A program made the position numbers and the translations under genes. From Psilocybe azurescens (taxonomy: Eukaryota; Basidiomycota; Agaricomycetes; Agaricales; Agrocybaceae): a DNA stretch of 64,000 nt. Location: positions 21,672-85,671 of the forward strand of contig JAJIRX010000265.1 in NCBI GenBank assembly GCA_023853785.1, in the 5' to 3' direction. Positions within the stretch are counted from its first letter, which is position 1; each line of letters opens with the position of its first letter. Of the stretch, positions 48,101 to 59,110 are shown piece by piece. The notes beneath the pieces are model-generated. The model saw nothing but the letters and a program-made list of their open reading frames with translations. It was not told the DNA's origin and ran no database searches.

Positions 48101-49440
48101 ATAATCTATCCCAGTACACCAATCCACAAACGACGACGGGTCATACTCCTCCATCTCCTGCGCGCAACATTCTTCTTCCTCTTCAGCGGCCCACGCACAC
48201 GTCCGCAATCCACTCCTCATACCCCTACCCGCGTCCCTTTTCCAATTAACACTATAACCACTAGAATTAACGCTGCCAAACTCCATGCGCGCAGGCATCA
48301 TGCAATGCTTCATGAGCAGGAACGCGGTCATGTACGATGTGGGCAGGACAGCGCGGCGTTGGCGTGCTGACTTGGAGACAGACATGGGTTTCGGGGAGAG
48401 TGGGGAGGGGAGGGAGGATGGGGCGGGGGTACCTGGCCGTCGTCAAGGGCCGGAGCGGGGACGGGCATGGGAGAGGGATCTCGCTGCCCGAGCTGCATCT
48501 CGCACATCTTGCGCTTGACTTCGTCCAACATCCACCTATCCTCATCTTCCTCGTCCCCCGCTTCTTTTATTGTCTGCTCCTCATCTGACGCACATTCACT
48601 ACCCGACCCCTCGAAGAACTACACATCGAGCTTGGCCTCCGACACTCCCTGCATCCTCGAGAAATCCTTCAAGCGAATGGCGTGGAGGGTGTCATGGACT
48701 TAGAGCTTTGCAATGCGCTGCCTGCGCTTCACAGAGGAGCGTGTGCTGTTGAAATGTGGTTGGAATCATCCTTCGCGGTAGCGGAGTCGTCGTCGTCCTC
48801 AACGAGGGGGGAAGTCCGAGTTCTGATCCGAAGCATCAGCGACGCAGATGCCAGATCCACGGCAATACTTCATATCCGAGGCTGCCGTCGCAGTCGAAGG
48901 GACATTAGCAATAAAGCCGTCATCGCTATCCTCCACAACAACAGCAGGCGCACGAGAACCAGACATCGGTGGCAGACTCATAGGCGTTATCGCAGCCGCT
49001 GAGGACGTCGCAGATGCAGCGGTGCGCACCATCTTGGCTCTGTACCGCCCCTCGACAATGTAGATGACCGTGCGGTAGAGGTACACAAGCACTTTGAGGA
49101 CCGAGGACGCGATGAGCTGGCGGCGCGGCGGGTGCGAGTAGGAGCGGGCATTTGACGAAGGCGACGACAATGAGGGAAGTAAGGGAGAGGAAGAGGGCTT
49201 GGCCGTGACAGGCGTAGGGATGCGCGGGCCTCAGGACGAGGGACATTGAGGGAAAAGAAGAAGAGAGCTTAACCGCAATATGCGAGAGATGCACGAGAGC
49301 TTTGGTTCCAGCGGGAGCGGGTAAACCTTGACAGACGACGGGGAGCGGAACGGAGATGCCGAATATGGTGGTGGGTCGAAGACCCTGCAGCTTCGCATCT
49401 TGCAGCAATGACGTCAACACCGCGAGCAACAAACGGTTCA
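48100..49440 (-). pseudogene. gene C copy 4, longest copy, divergent from SEC61-like copy 5
   Basis: On the minus strand from about 49440: a region with ISVPLPVVCQGLPAPAGTKA, then RRQLIASSVLKVLVYLYRTV and IYIVEGRYRAKM (about 49110-49030, a possible membrane segment), an Ala/Ser-rich linker, an acidic stretch (VVVEDSDDGFIANVPS), then SECASDEEQTIKEAGDEEDE and a charged DEVKRKMCEMQL segment (about 48600-48490) followed by a proline-rich tail. Order and sequence match copy 1, which shows this was one gene of roughly 350-400 residues. Frames change at several points, including an in-frame stop near 48768, so this copy is decayed. No domain is recognised. Confidence 0.4.
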
Positions 49441-49559
49441 ACTGCTACTGCTCTGCGGCGTCGGGCGTGGGCGATTGGGGTTCTGTTGGTGACTGTACTG
49501 TTGTCGTTGGAGCCGGTGACGGTGCACGTCTGTATCCATCGCGCACTGCACGGCGCCGC

Positions 49560-50437
49560 CGCTCCCGAGCGCAGGGCCGTGCAGGGGCTCCATGCGCTGT
49601 GGAAGCGGGCTCCCGAATGTGATGTCACTGATCTCGACGGTCGTTATTTTTGAGGTGGTGATCTAGTTGCAAGGGTTTAGGATTAAGATGGCGGTGAAGA
49701 GCCACAAGTTCCGAGGGCAGCGGAGGACGTACCCGATCATGCTGCAGAGCGCGTTGACGAGCAATGCATTCATTGTGTCGCAGATGCAGATGCTGGCGAC
49801 TCGGTTCCCTCGGAACTTGTTGGTTAAGGCTTTGGCTGTTTGGGAGGTTAGTTTTGTGTTTTGTCTAGATGTTGGGATTTTCGTTGATGTGTATTCACCG
49901 TTCTCTTGCTACTTGTTCCATTCCCTCCCTTCGATCTACAGCTCCTCGATGACTTCCCACTGCGCGCGACAGGCGGGATCACATACTACATGTCCCCACC
50001 GCACACCCGCAAGAAGCGGTCATGGACTCGATCCACACGGCGATCTACATTTCCCTTATGCTTAGCGCGTGTGCGCTGTTCAGTAAGACGTGGATCGAGA
50101 TCTCTGGGTGTGGGCCTCGGAATGTTGCGAATCAGTTGATGAATCAGTAGATGGTGTTTTTTTTTCTTGTTGCCCATTTCCGTTGAGTTACACTAATTCT
50201 CTCTCCCACCAACTAGGTCATGGTCGGCCATCGGGAAAGCTTTACTATATGTACAAGGAGCTCAAGCGCGTGATCCAGACGGCGGATGCATTCGGCAGCG
50301 CAATCCTTGGCTTGTTCTCTGCGGCGGATTTGGTTTTGACTTTTTTCTTTTCTTTTATTTTTTCAATGTAGATTGAGAGACCGGCATGTGCAAATCTGGT
50401 GGGCCTGATATGGCTGTGTTTGGCTATTTGCTATAAA
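49560..50437 (+). pseudogene. SEC61-alpha-like pseudogene, copy 5 (S5), 5' truncated
   Basis: Only the C-terminal half remains. From about 49590 a frame reads PNVMSLISTVVIF, then a stop where GDLV is expected, [20 protein letters not shown] and [19 protein letters not shown] with a 6-nt duplication (MQMLATRFP). After an intron, [16 protein letters not shown] shifts frame, then ARVRCSVRR-type shifted sequence. The penultimate exon keeps MYKELKRVIQTADAFGSAIL but lacks the IGSGTGILMAVT helix. The last exon resembles S3 near 50375-50437. It is fused upstream to gene C sequence. Confidence 0.82.
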
Positions 50438-52189
50438 TAAAATAATCGATATTGACACCCGACATCGCCTTCTGGATACACGCTCCCCACTGCCTTCACC
50501 CTCGCCTTCCTGGAGCCTATATCTCTATTTCGCATCCCTCTTCCCTCTCCTCCTTCCCCTTCTTCCTCGTTGCGGGAATGCTAAATTGGGCTGTAATCGT
50601 GGTGGCCGAGAATGAGTAGGGGACAGATGGCGGATGGCGGATGCAGTATAATTTATAGCTCTGTTCGTTTGTTCTTTGTCTATATACAGAAAGAGTTATG
50701 CGCCCGGGGTGTGGTACAAGGGTGCGTTTGAACCGTTGTTGTTGCGCGAAGGGGCGTAAAACATGTGTGGATGAATGGATGGATGGGAAGAGGTTGAGGT
50801 TGCGATTGCGATGGGGAGGGATTTTACGATCGGGTGAAGTGAGGGTGAAGGCGGTGTCACTTCGTGTTTTGTGCGAAATATTATGTCTTACAGGTATGGC
50901 TTATATATGCATGATGTAGGAAAAAGAAACTTCTGCGCTCGTCATGTAGCATATAGCCATAGGCCACTTCGGATAGCGTTTACTTTCGTCTCATCCATCG
51001 GTTTTCATCGCACCAGGCGCTAAATGGACTCACTAGGCTTTACTTTCAAACATTGCTGCTTGGATTACGTTATAGGTGAGTCGAGCTAGGTGGATCTTTT
51101 ATGCTCCAACACTCCAAAAGTATCAGCACCAGTCCATACGTGCTTCCCTGCGCGATGTTAACGCAGAGGCGTTTATTTTTGACCTTAAAATAACGGACAA
51201 GCTGTGCATGTAAGTCACTGCCACCTTGAAACATCGCGTGGACATATGGTTACTGGTATGCAATGGCTTCCACACTCGTCTTCATACTACTCTCATCGTG
51301 TTTGTCCTGCTCGTCTCTGTTGCTTACCCAACTTCTCTCTCTTATAGTCTCTTATCCCCCACCTAAGAACCGGCAATATAAGCGCATTGTATGGCCCCAG
51401 CTATAATATACCCCAGCCGCGTACTCAATGTTCAGAACTTCAAACAATATCTCAAATAACTGTGAACAAATCAAATATTTGCACGCGTCTTTCACTCACT
51501 TCCTTTTCGATTCAACGTGGTCTCAGTCCCTCCTAGATAGACCTCGACATATGTGATGGACATTCGTATCATGAACGCCGTCTGTACATTTTGCTATTGA
51601 CCGCAGCAAAAAAAACATGAGGAAGCCCCACATTTGTCTGTAGTTATTATCAGCTCGAGCAAGTAATTCCGTGTAGAATGAAGCCGCAGCACGCATGCAG
51701 CTGCTGTGCTTGTATATAGATATCTATCAATTACAAACACGAGTGACTGAAATACCTGTGCGGTGGATGGGTCATAAGGCAGGACAGACAGAGGCTGCCT
51801 ATATAGATACTGGTTGGTGCTGCCTACGACGAATCATACTAGATTATACACCGGCTATTGAGAATAAAGCAAGACAGGGCTCGTCACCTTCAACGATGAA
51901 GTTGCGATAAAAAATTCCTGCGGTCTAAGTAACAGGTAAGAATCATTAGCTTCGGTCTTAAATTGAGAAGGAAGCTGTACATGTGATAAAAAGCACTGTT
52001 GAAAACATTGTGTTGTTTTTGAGTATGCCGGGCCTCCAGGCACATTAACACCTTTCCATGTGTTCTCATCGTATTTGATTCACTTCCCCTTAAGAGTCAC
52101 CAACTAAGCTTTTCTCGCCCAGACCAAGATCTGAGAGACACACCACCATCTTCCGCGCTCATTCACAACGGATATCAGTTGCTTGCACC
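50438..52189. repeat. array blocks E and F, copy 4, and NACHT copy 4 upstream region
   Basis: Block E anchors: CTTCTTCCTCGTTG (about 50560), CGCCCGGGGTGTGG (about 50701). Most of block F is deleted: CATGTAGCATATAGCCATAGG (50943) is soon followed by TTTGACCTTAAAATAACGG (51178). 51460-52180 is the NACHT upstream region, and it supplies the uninterrupted target sequence of the 5.3-kb insertion in unit 3 (ACTGGTTGGTGCTGCC, 51803). No gene is seen. Confidence 0.6.
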
Positions 52190-54801
52190 ATGTTCCAAAA
52201 TTCAAGCCATTTCTCGATAGATAGATCAACGTTCATCGCCGAGCACCACCAGCACCACCATGCTCCATCGTCCGAAGGTATGTGGCCCCCTCGGTCTCTA
52301 TCGAGTATTCTCAAATACAATCGATGGATGAGTATAGCCATGAAACGATTGCTGGAGGCGTCATCTCTCTGCGCACTCCATAACTCAGGCGACCGATTCG
52401 ACCCTCCCAAATGCCATCCGAACACCCGTACCACCGTCCTTCGGAAGCTCATGGATTGGTTTATTGGGGAGTTTGGATGGGATAACTTCGTACTTTGGCT
52501 CTATGGACCGGCAGGCGCAGGAAAATCGGCCATCGCCCAGACCTTCGCAGAACGATGCGCGGCAAATAATGGCCTTCTCGCTAGTTTCTTTTTCTCTAGG
52601 TCAGATCTCAGGCGAAACAACATAAAGGCTTTGGTGGCGACGTTGGCTTATCAATTATGGTTACACATTCATGAATCTCGGCCAATAGTCGAAGCAGCGG
52701 TCGACAACAATCCGGGTATCTTTCAGCTCGATTTCAATACTCAATTTGGCACATTGTTCCTCGATCCTCTTCTTCAGCTTTCCAGCGCCGGGCGCTTCAC
52801 ATCTGGGACACCGTTTCCCAACCTAATCATCATCGATGGTCTGGACGAATGCAATGGAGCAGATGTCCAGAACACCATTTTAAACACCATCTCGAATGCA
52901 CTCCAGCGTCATCGGTCGGCTCTCCCCTTCAGATTTCTCGTTGCCAGTCGACCAGAGTATCATCTCACCACATCATTTTCTGTCCGCCCTCTCCGCAGTC
53001 TGACTTTTTGTCTTGCACTCGACGACACATACAAACCAGACAAGGATATCAGGCTATATATGATAGACTCATTTTGTGATATACGAAAGACTCACATCAT
53101 GCGTGACCATCTTCCGGATTCATGGCCATCGGAGGAAGACATTGACAAATTGGTTGCAAAATCATCAGGTCAATTCATCTACGCAGCCACGATCATCAGG
53201 TATGTATCCTCTCCTAGACATAATCCACGCGATCGTCTCAAAGTCATTCAAGGCCTCCTTCCCGTTAAAGATGATAGGCCATATGCTCAACTGGATGCGC
53301 TATATATCAATATCCTTTCTGAGGTGGAAGATGTCGAAACAGTCTTGCGAATTCTAGGGGTGGCTTTTGTATTGACTCTTATTATGGGTTATGACCCACT
53401 GGGAGTTAATGAACTGGAACAATTTATGCAACTTACCCCGGGCACTGTTCAGCTCCTCCTCATTGACTTATTGTCGGTCGTGAATGCCTCGAATAATGAC
53501 AAGCCCATCAAGTTTCTTCATGCCTCATTCAGTGACTTCCTCATTGATCCATCCCGGTCTGGTCTATTTTTCATTGATCCCAGTAAAATGCATGAGGAAG
53601 CTGCCTATTTCTTTATGTCTGCCATTGAATGTAAGCATTAATTGCTCTTTTACAAATTTATTTCTGATCTTCGGTTTATTTCTTATATAGCGCTTGACCT
53701 GGCAACACCTTTGCTATATCTTGCATACCAGTCACTCTTGAAACACCTTCGGCTCGCAGGGCCTCTGCATGACAACACCACTCTTCGGGAGAAGATTTTC
53801 AATGTGCCCTATATTCAGCACTGGACAACTTATATGCTCAAATTAATGGATGACCATTTTGATGGGTTCAACCCCTTGAGTCATGATCCTGGAATGTTTT
53901 TAGAATTTCTGCAAACATCAGTATGTCTACATGTTTTAAAGATACCAGAATCAATGTATTTTAATTCCGAATCTAGAATTTAACCAAACAGAAGAGCTCT
54001 ATCTCCACCATCGTGGTATCTTGGATTGCAAATTACGCAATGACCTGGCATTTATTCCCATGAACCCTTGTCTGGCTTTTTGGAGTGCCATCTGTGCTGG
54101 TGGGATACTTGAATCCAATGGAGTGTTCTCTTTGAGACAATTTGCTATCTGTCAGACTTATTGGTAAATGACCTCTTGGCTTCTGTTCCCAGCTCCTCTT
54201 TTGTCCATTATTCAATCAAATTGAGGTGGACAGTGAGCAGCCGCGACCTGCATGGTACAGGTATTATTACATAACTGGTACCCCGTATCTACAGTTGGTG
54301 AGGGAATTTCTAAACGATCCGTCACGGGCAGGACCACACACTGTAAATCAATCAATGTATACTACAGCTGCAGTGGTTGTGGCGAAGTTTGCAGTCAGGG
54401 CTTGGAATGAGACAAAGTTCACTTTGCACAAACAGTGGAACTTCATCTGGGATGCTTTTGCATTCATGTTATCACAGGCTGGGTACTCAGCTGAGCTGGT
54501 CAATATGCTCAGCAAAAAATCTTACCTTCAATCTGGCTAAACCGGGACACAATATATGCCATCGGGTACAGACCTTGTTTGGAGCAGTCTGCAACTATTT
54601 GCTGAAATTCAACAGGTCGAGTCCTTCACCATTCAAAATCATCATCAATGGGACAGAATGTTCAAGTGACTATGTTGTTGATTGTTTCACAGCCAAAGAT
54701 TTAGATGATTGTTCAAATTGGCTAAATACAAGGCAAGCTTTTATGTTGATGAATCCATTCTTCCAAGCAATGAGGATACACAGGGGCCCACCAGACAATA
54801 G
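52190..54801 (+). pseudogene. NACHT NTPase, NLR-like, copy 4, intact NACHT domain, broken C-terminus
   Basis: Exon 1 52190-52277 (MFQNSSHFSIDRSTF), intron 52278-52337, exon 2 52338-53630, intron 53631-53690, exon 3 53691-53920, intron 53921-53976, last exon to 54801. Here exon 1 and exon 2 are in phase, and the frame stays open even if the 60-nt first intron is retained. In the unspliced numbering the P-loop GPAGAGKSAI is at residues 106-115, Walker B LIIIDGLDEC at 212-221 and FLVASRPE at 249-256, all with the residues needed for nucleotide binding. The C-terminal exon has several small indels (splice junction at 53977, about 54130-54250, and LSKKSYLQ near 54515). A truncated NACHT protein of about 460-480 residues could still be made. 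Confidence 0.92.
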
Positions 54802-55199
54802 TGGTTACCCATGTGGGAACACATAGTTTGGCTGTACACACATATTTTGAGGGTGCTGTTGCATTAACATGAAAGGAAATAGAGAAGCATAGATACTAAA
54901 ATGTCCCACAATATGATGAAAGTAATAATAATATTCAATTGCTCCAAGACCAGCCAAGTCATTGAGACCATATGTTTGGGATAGATGTTGACTCCAAAAG
55001 CTAAAGAGTAGCCTCTGTTTTAATTGCCTGATTCACATATACACAACTGTAGATTTATTTCCATGAAGCATTAACCTCAAATCAGTGATCACCATTCAGA
55101 CCAAAGTCTGGTGTGCTCTGTTCTCTCTTTTTCTCTTCTCTTCAAAGCTGCCTCAGGGTTACTTATATTGCATGTACAACTATTCAACGAATGAAACAA
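54802..55199. repeat. array block A, copy 5, truncated by a retroelement
   Basis: The post-NACHT sequence (GAAAGTAATAATAATATTCAA, about 54918; CAACGAATGAAACAAT, ending at 55199) follows the other A copies and then stops at a point where they continue ATATATT. The array does not resume before the end of the window. Confidence 0.7.
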
Positions 55200-56176
55200 T
55201 GTGGAGTAGAATGACATTCTGAGACCAGATTCTGTTGATCTGAGCACAGCTGCACCCAGAATCATGAATAAGCAAGATGATCTGGAAAAACAATGTATTA
55301 CTAAAACAAGGAATGCCAAAGTATTAGTGAAGCAAGGCAGAGTATCTTTAAGTACATTAAGTACATGGAATATACTTAAGCACCTGCACTTCATTAATCT
55401 AAGAAAAATAACATAGAAAGAAATAAAATAAGCAATAGCACATAGTAGTAGAAAAGATATATAAACCATAGAAAAATAGCTCCAGACTCCCCAGTGAAAT
55501 TTAGCATCTAATTTGGCGGTCTTCCTGTGTGAAGAACATTGCCTATAGCTCAACAACTAATTGAACTAGTTGTTTATTATGCTCATGCTCATCTTGTTCA
55601 ATTGTATTGAAATATAGTTGTATCGCTACTGTTACAACTTCAGGCTTATATTCATGTGCATGGATAAAGCCAACAGTCAAGTAGTCAAGAACAGCAAGTT
55701 CCAAGTGGTATTGAGTAAGAGGAGATTAGATTCTCAAGAACTAGCTAAGGAATAATAGCAGTGTCTACTGGCTATTTAAGCATTTTGAGTATCTACAATT
55801 ATAGTACAATATGAGTCCAAGTATGAGTCAGAGCATAGGATGAGTCGCGGTGGTGCTGTTGAAGTGAGTCAGAGTGTGAGTCAGAATGAGAAGTGAGTCA
55901 TAATGGTATTGATGATGTGAGTCAGAGTAGAATGAGTCAAATATATGATCACATGATGTTGTCCATCATGTGATAAGAAGCTTTATATACAAAAATGAAG
56001 AAAATGAAAAGAAATAGAAATAGAGCAAAGAAAACAAGGTGTCCATAACAGCTACACTGTCTAGCTGTACAACTATTGCAGTAACATTTAAATTCTAAAA
56101 CCTCTCTAGGTGACTAACAGAGTTAGCTGCTGTTGTGAGACTCAGTCTCTGTCTCAAACCACATATTGTCATCACA
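55200..56176 (+). mobile_element. LTR of a retroelement, with a clustered TGAGTCA promoter
   Basis: Sequence starting TGTGGAGTAG (55199) and ending TCATCACA (about 56176) is followed by TGGAGCCCACCATGAGGG, a plausible primer binding site. TATATA lies at 55984-55989. Upstream of it are six exact TGAGTCA heptamers (55824, 55865, 55877, 55894, 55918 and 55933). The 45427-45625 fragment is a second copy of this promoter region. Exact LTR limits are not proved because no second full copy is in the window. Confidence 0.5.
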
Positions 56177-56293
56177 ACTGGAGCCCACCATGAGGGAGTT
56201 CTAGAATTTTATATTTAATTGTAAAATAAAATAAAATTGAAAACTGTCTGCAAAGGTTCTAGGAGAAAAGAGCCTAAGAAAAATCACAGCAGA

Positions 56294-56816
56294 GAGGTCT
56301 TTACCCTCACCCATGTATTCCAGGTGGAGTTTGGTGACTCTTTTTTTGCAGGTGTCCCAGCTATTTAGAGGTGGAGACTCCACATGGAGTCCAGCTGGAA
56401 TCCACTCATCATCCATGTGGACTCCATGTGGAACTTCATCTGAGTCTCACATCCTCCACATGGATTCCATGTGGATTTTACTCATGAAGCATGTATATCA
56501 GCATTAATACACTATTTCATGGTCAGTTTCAAATGGACTCCAGGTGGAGGAAGATCCCCAGATTTTATTTATATTTTATTATAATGTAAAAAAAAAAGCA
56601 CAAACAGGAATCGAACTTGGGCATCTGAGAAGGCCACATGCCGACATTAAACCAATTAAGCTATATAGCCTTTGTAATTGATCAAAATTTGATGGACTAC
56701 ATACCAATATGGCTATTTACTTGGCATTTCTTGGCAAGTGACAAATAACATCACATATGTGACTTGTTGATGCCATGTTGGTCTGAGATGGTGTACCTGG
56801 GTGGAGGTAAAATACA
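56294..56816. mobile_element. GAGGTCTTTAC-family element 2 (Y2), about 0.52 kb
   Basis: Left end GAGGTCTTTACCCTCACCC; right end, read inward, TGTATTTTACCTCCACCC followed by AGGTACACC. It is flanked by a perfect 9-bp duplication, CACAGCAGA, at 56285-56293 and 56817-56825. 56320-56565 is an array of degenerate units with a GTGGACTCCAT core, and an antisense tRNA-like sequence follows at 56605-56670. The architecture equals that of Y1 but the array motif is different. No coding capacity. Confidence 0.65.
56605..56670 (-). ncRNA. tRNA-like sequence with Pol III boxes in element Y2
   Basis: On the minus strand TAGCTTAATTGG (56663-56652) matches the A-box consensus exactly and GTTCGATTCC (56616-56607) matches the B box. 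The transcript direction would end in a T10 run (plus-strand A10 at 56588-56597), a Pol III terminator. The anticodon-arm region keeps a GGCAT/ATGCC stem but the loop is too long, and the acceptor stem does not pair, so a true tRNA is unlikely. Confidence 0.55.
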
Positions 56817-57239
56817 CACAGCAGACTCAATCCAAGAATGATTCTGGACTGGAAAATGGACCAGTTGGTAAATCCTGCAAACATAGAAGACTTATTTAGA
56901 CCAAGACTCAGACTGGCAGTCTGGACCCAACAAAGACAAAGATCAGTAGGAGATGCATCACTCAAAGAGGCAGGGTTTGAAAATATACAACCCATATGTT
57001 TGTTCCAAATACCCAACCCAGACAGACTGAGAACACCATCACAAGTCCTGGATGAAATTTCAGGAATAGAGTCACCCTCTACTGCTACTCTGGTTGTGGT
57101 AACAACTGGAAAAGCACTTTGCATGCCCAATGGCACATAAACAAATGCTCCAAAATTTAACAGAGATGATGAAAAACTGAACTGATTCCTGAAACACATT
57201 GAGAATTGACTGTGTGCAAATTAACAGACAAACAAACAA

Positions 57240-58430
57240 TAGAAGCGGCAATCAGCTGTGTCAAAAGTAGAAAAAAACAAGGCTGGTGGAAAAATAGACC
57301 AGCCTACAAGACAAAATCAGAAAAAGCTTAAAGAAGAATTATACGAGATGTACCCTAGGGCAGAAGAATTCACAATCAATGTCCTGAATGCCTTGATTGC
57401 AAGCAAGTTAAAAACTGATTAAAGACTAGTTTGAACTTGGTGCCTACTACAGAGAATTTACGGGTATTACAGATTATATGGCATGAGACCCCAAAAGGTA
57501 GTGAATAACCAAGGAGAATTGTTCCTACAGGGATTGCAACTCAGGTTCCAAGAAGAAATTGATGCACAACTACAAATTAAGGAGCCAGATCATGCACTTA
57601 AAGTCTGTTGGAATCTGGGAATCAAATGGCTCAATTCCCATGATTCTGTGCACTGAATGTGCTGCCACAAGTATGTAGAATTTTATATAAACTGAATTCT
57701 CTGTTACAGACTAAATTTAGCTAGTATAGATTGTATTTACAGTATATAAATAAAGTGTTTACATTATTGCATGCTACATGTTTACCTCCCAATCTCACAG
57801 TTTTTAGCTGATTGCTTTGGTCTTTTCAACAAGGTCATGGAGTCTGAAGAAAGTATATCAAGCAGGGGTAGAAATTGCCTCCTGCCTGAACATAATGAAA
57901 AGATCCTAGAAAATGATCAGTCCAGGAGCACAAGAACAACAGGAGCATCAGCATCCACCTTGGCCAGGCCTCAAGAACAAACTGTACAACAAAACACATT
58001 TGACATGACAAAATTCTCAGAGCTTGTCTCAGCCAACAAAGAACAAGCTCTTCAAATCCTTACTTTAATGAGTGCCATGGTTAACAAGGCACCAGAGTGC
58101 AAACACTTCCAAGAATCAGCTGTTAACAAGCCACAGAATACTGAATGTATTTTCTGTGGAGACCCCAACCACTTTCATAATGAGTGCCCTAAAGTGGCAA
58201 AATATACTGGGAAGGGACTGTGTAAAAGAGATGATAGCAAGTGGTTGGTGCTACCCAATGGAAGACAGGTGCCACAATATACAGATGGAAAAACTTTGAA
58301 GGAGAAGCTGGACAACTGGTACAAGGCTAATCAGAAGCCAAGTGCCAACATATTAGCTACTATCCAGGAGGTCTCCACCTTGCACATGAAGGTTGATGCC
58401 AAACCGCAGCCATGCACACACATATAGGAA
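57240..58430 (+). pseudogene. retrotransposon Gag-like protein with CCHC knuckle, decayed
   Basis: Fragments in three frames line up with the Gag of basidiomycete Ty3/Gypsy-type elements: ELYEMYPRAEEFTINVLNAL (about 57333), ELGAYYREFTGIT (about 57431), then GELFLQGLQLRFQEEIDAQL with KEPDH (about 57505). After an interruption (57615-57830) an open frame 57771-58427 continues with MESEESISSRG and the zinc knuckle CIFCGDPNHFHNEC (C-x2-C-x4-H-x4-C, about 58148). Gag packages element RNA. The frame ends at a TAG near 58427 but similar residues go on to 58541. No protease, reverse transcriptase or integrase is present, so the copy is defective. Confidence 0.65.
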
Positions 58431-58698
58431 GTTGAGGAAGAGAACACTGAAAATATTCCCTTCAGTAAAATAGAGAATCTGCAAATTTTGGAAGTGCTCA
58501 CAGTACAGGCACAAAAGGGAGCCAAGGAGAAAAAGAACAGCTAAGAAGGCTGCAGACATAAAGCATAACTAAGCAGGCAACCAAAGCACAGAATAAGACA
58601 GTAGCAGCTGGCAGAGTTCAGAATACAACACAGAAAAGGAACAAAGTCTGCTGGGGACCAAGAACACCAAGATGGTACACACACCAGTAGAGGTTAGG

Positions 58699-59110
58699 GA
58701 GGTCTTTACAGCCCCCATTTTTGGTCGGACTCCGGTCGGACTCCGTCGGACTTTCTATATTCAGAATGACAATTTTTCTGGTCTAGGACTGCTGAAATTT
58801 TCCGGTGAGATTCCGGTGAGATTCCGGTGAATGTCCGACCGGACTACAAGTCCAACGGACTGTCCGGGTGGACTGTCCACTGGAATAATGCCAAACCAGC
58901 AGTCAAAGTCCAATGGAAATGACCAGACAGGACCAACGGAAGTCCATCGAATCCCACTGGACATGACCATTGGAATTCCAACAGACAAGACCAACAGAAG
59001 TCCAATGGAAGTCCAACAGAAGTCCAATGGAAGTCCAATGGAAGTCCAATGGAAGTCCAACGGAAGTCCAACGGAATTCCAACGGACAGCAAGCAGAGGG
59101 TTGTTCATAT
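58699..59110. mobile_element. GAGGTCTTTAC-family element 3 (Y3), right end unclear
   Basis: The left end is GAGGTCTTTACAGCCCCC (58699), the same 11-bp terminus as Y1 and Y2. A first array has a GGTCGGACTCC core (58722-58755). A second, oppositely oriented array has a GGAAGTCCAAT core repeated about ten times (58926-59085). I cannot find the expected right terminus GTAAAGACCTC or a target duplication, so the copy is probably truncated. No tRNA-like sequence is seen. 59110-59400 holds AT-rich sequence without a gene. Confidence 0.4.

Noticed and set aside
56605..56670. A genuine tRNA gene on the minus strand
   Set aside because: A and B boxes fit, but the acceptor stem does not pair and the anticodon loop is too long; interpreted as a tRNA-derived promoter inside a transposable element.
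56838..57140. Plus-strand frame of 100 codons and the overlapping minus-strand frame of 160 codons
   Set aside because: Neither resembles a retroelement protein or host family, and the interval lies between retroelement LTR and Gag remnants.
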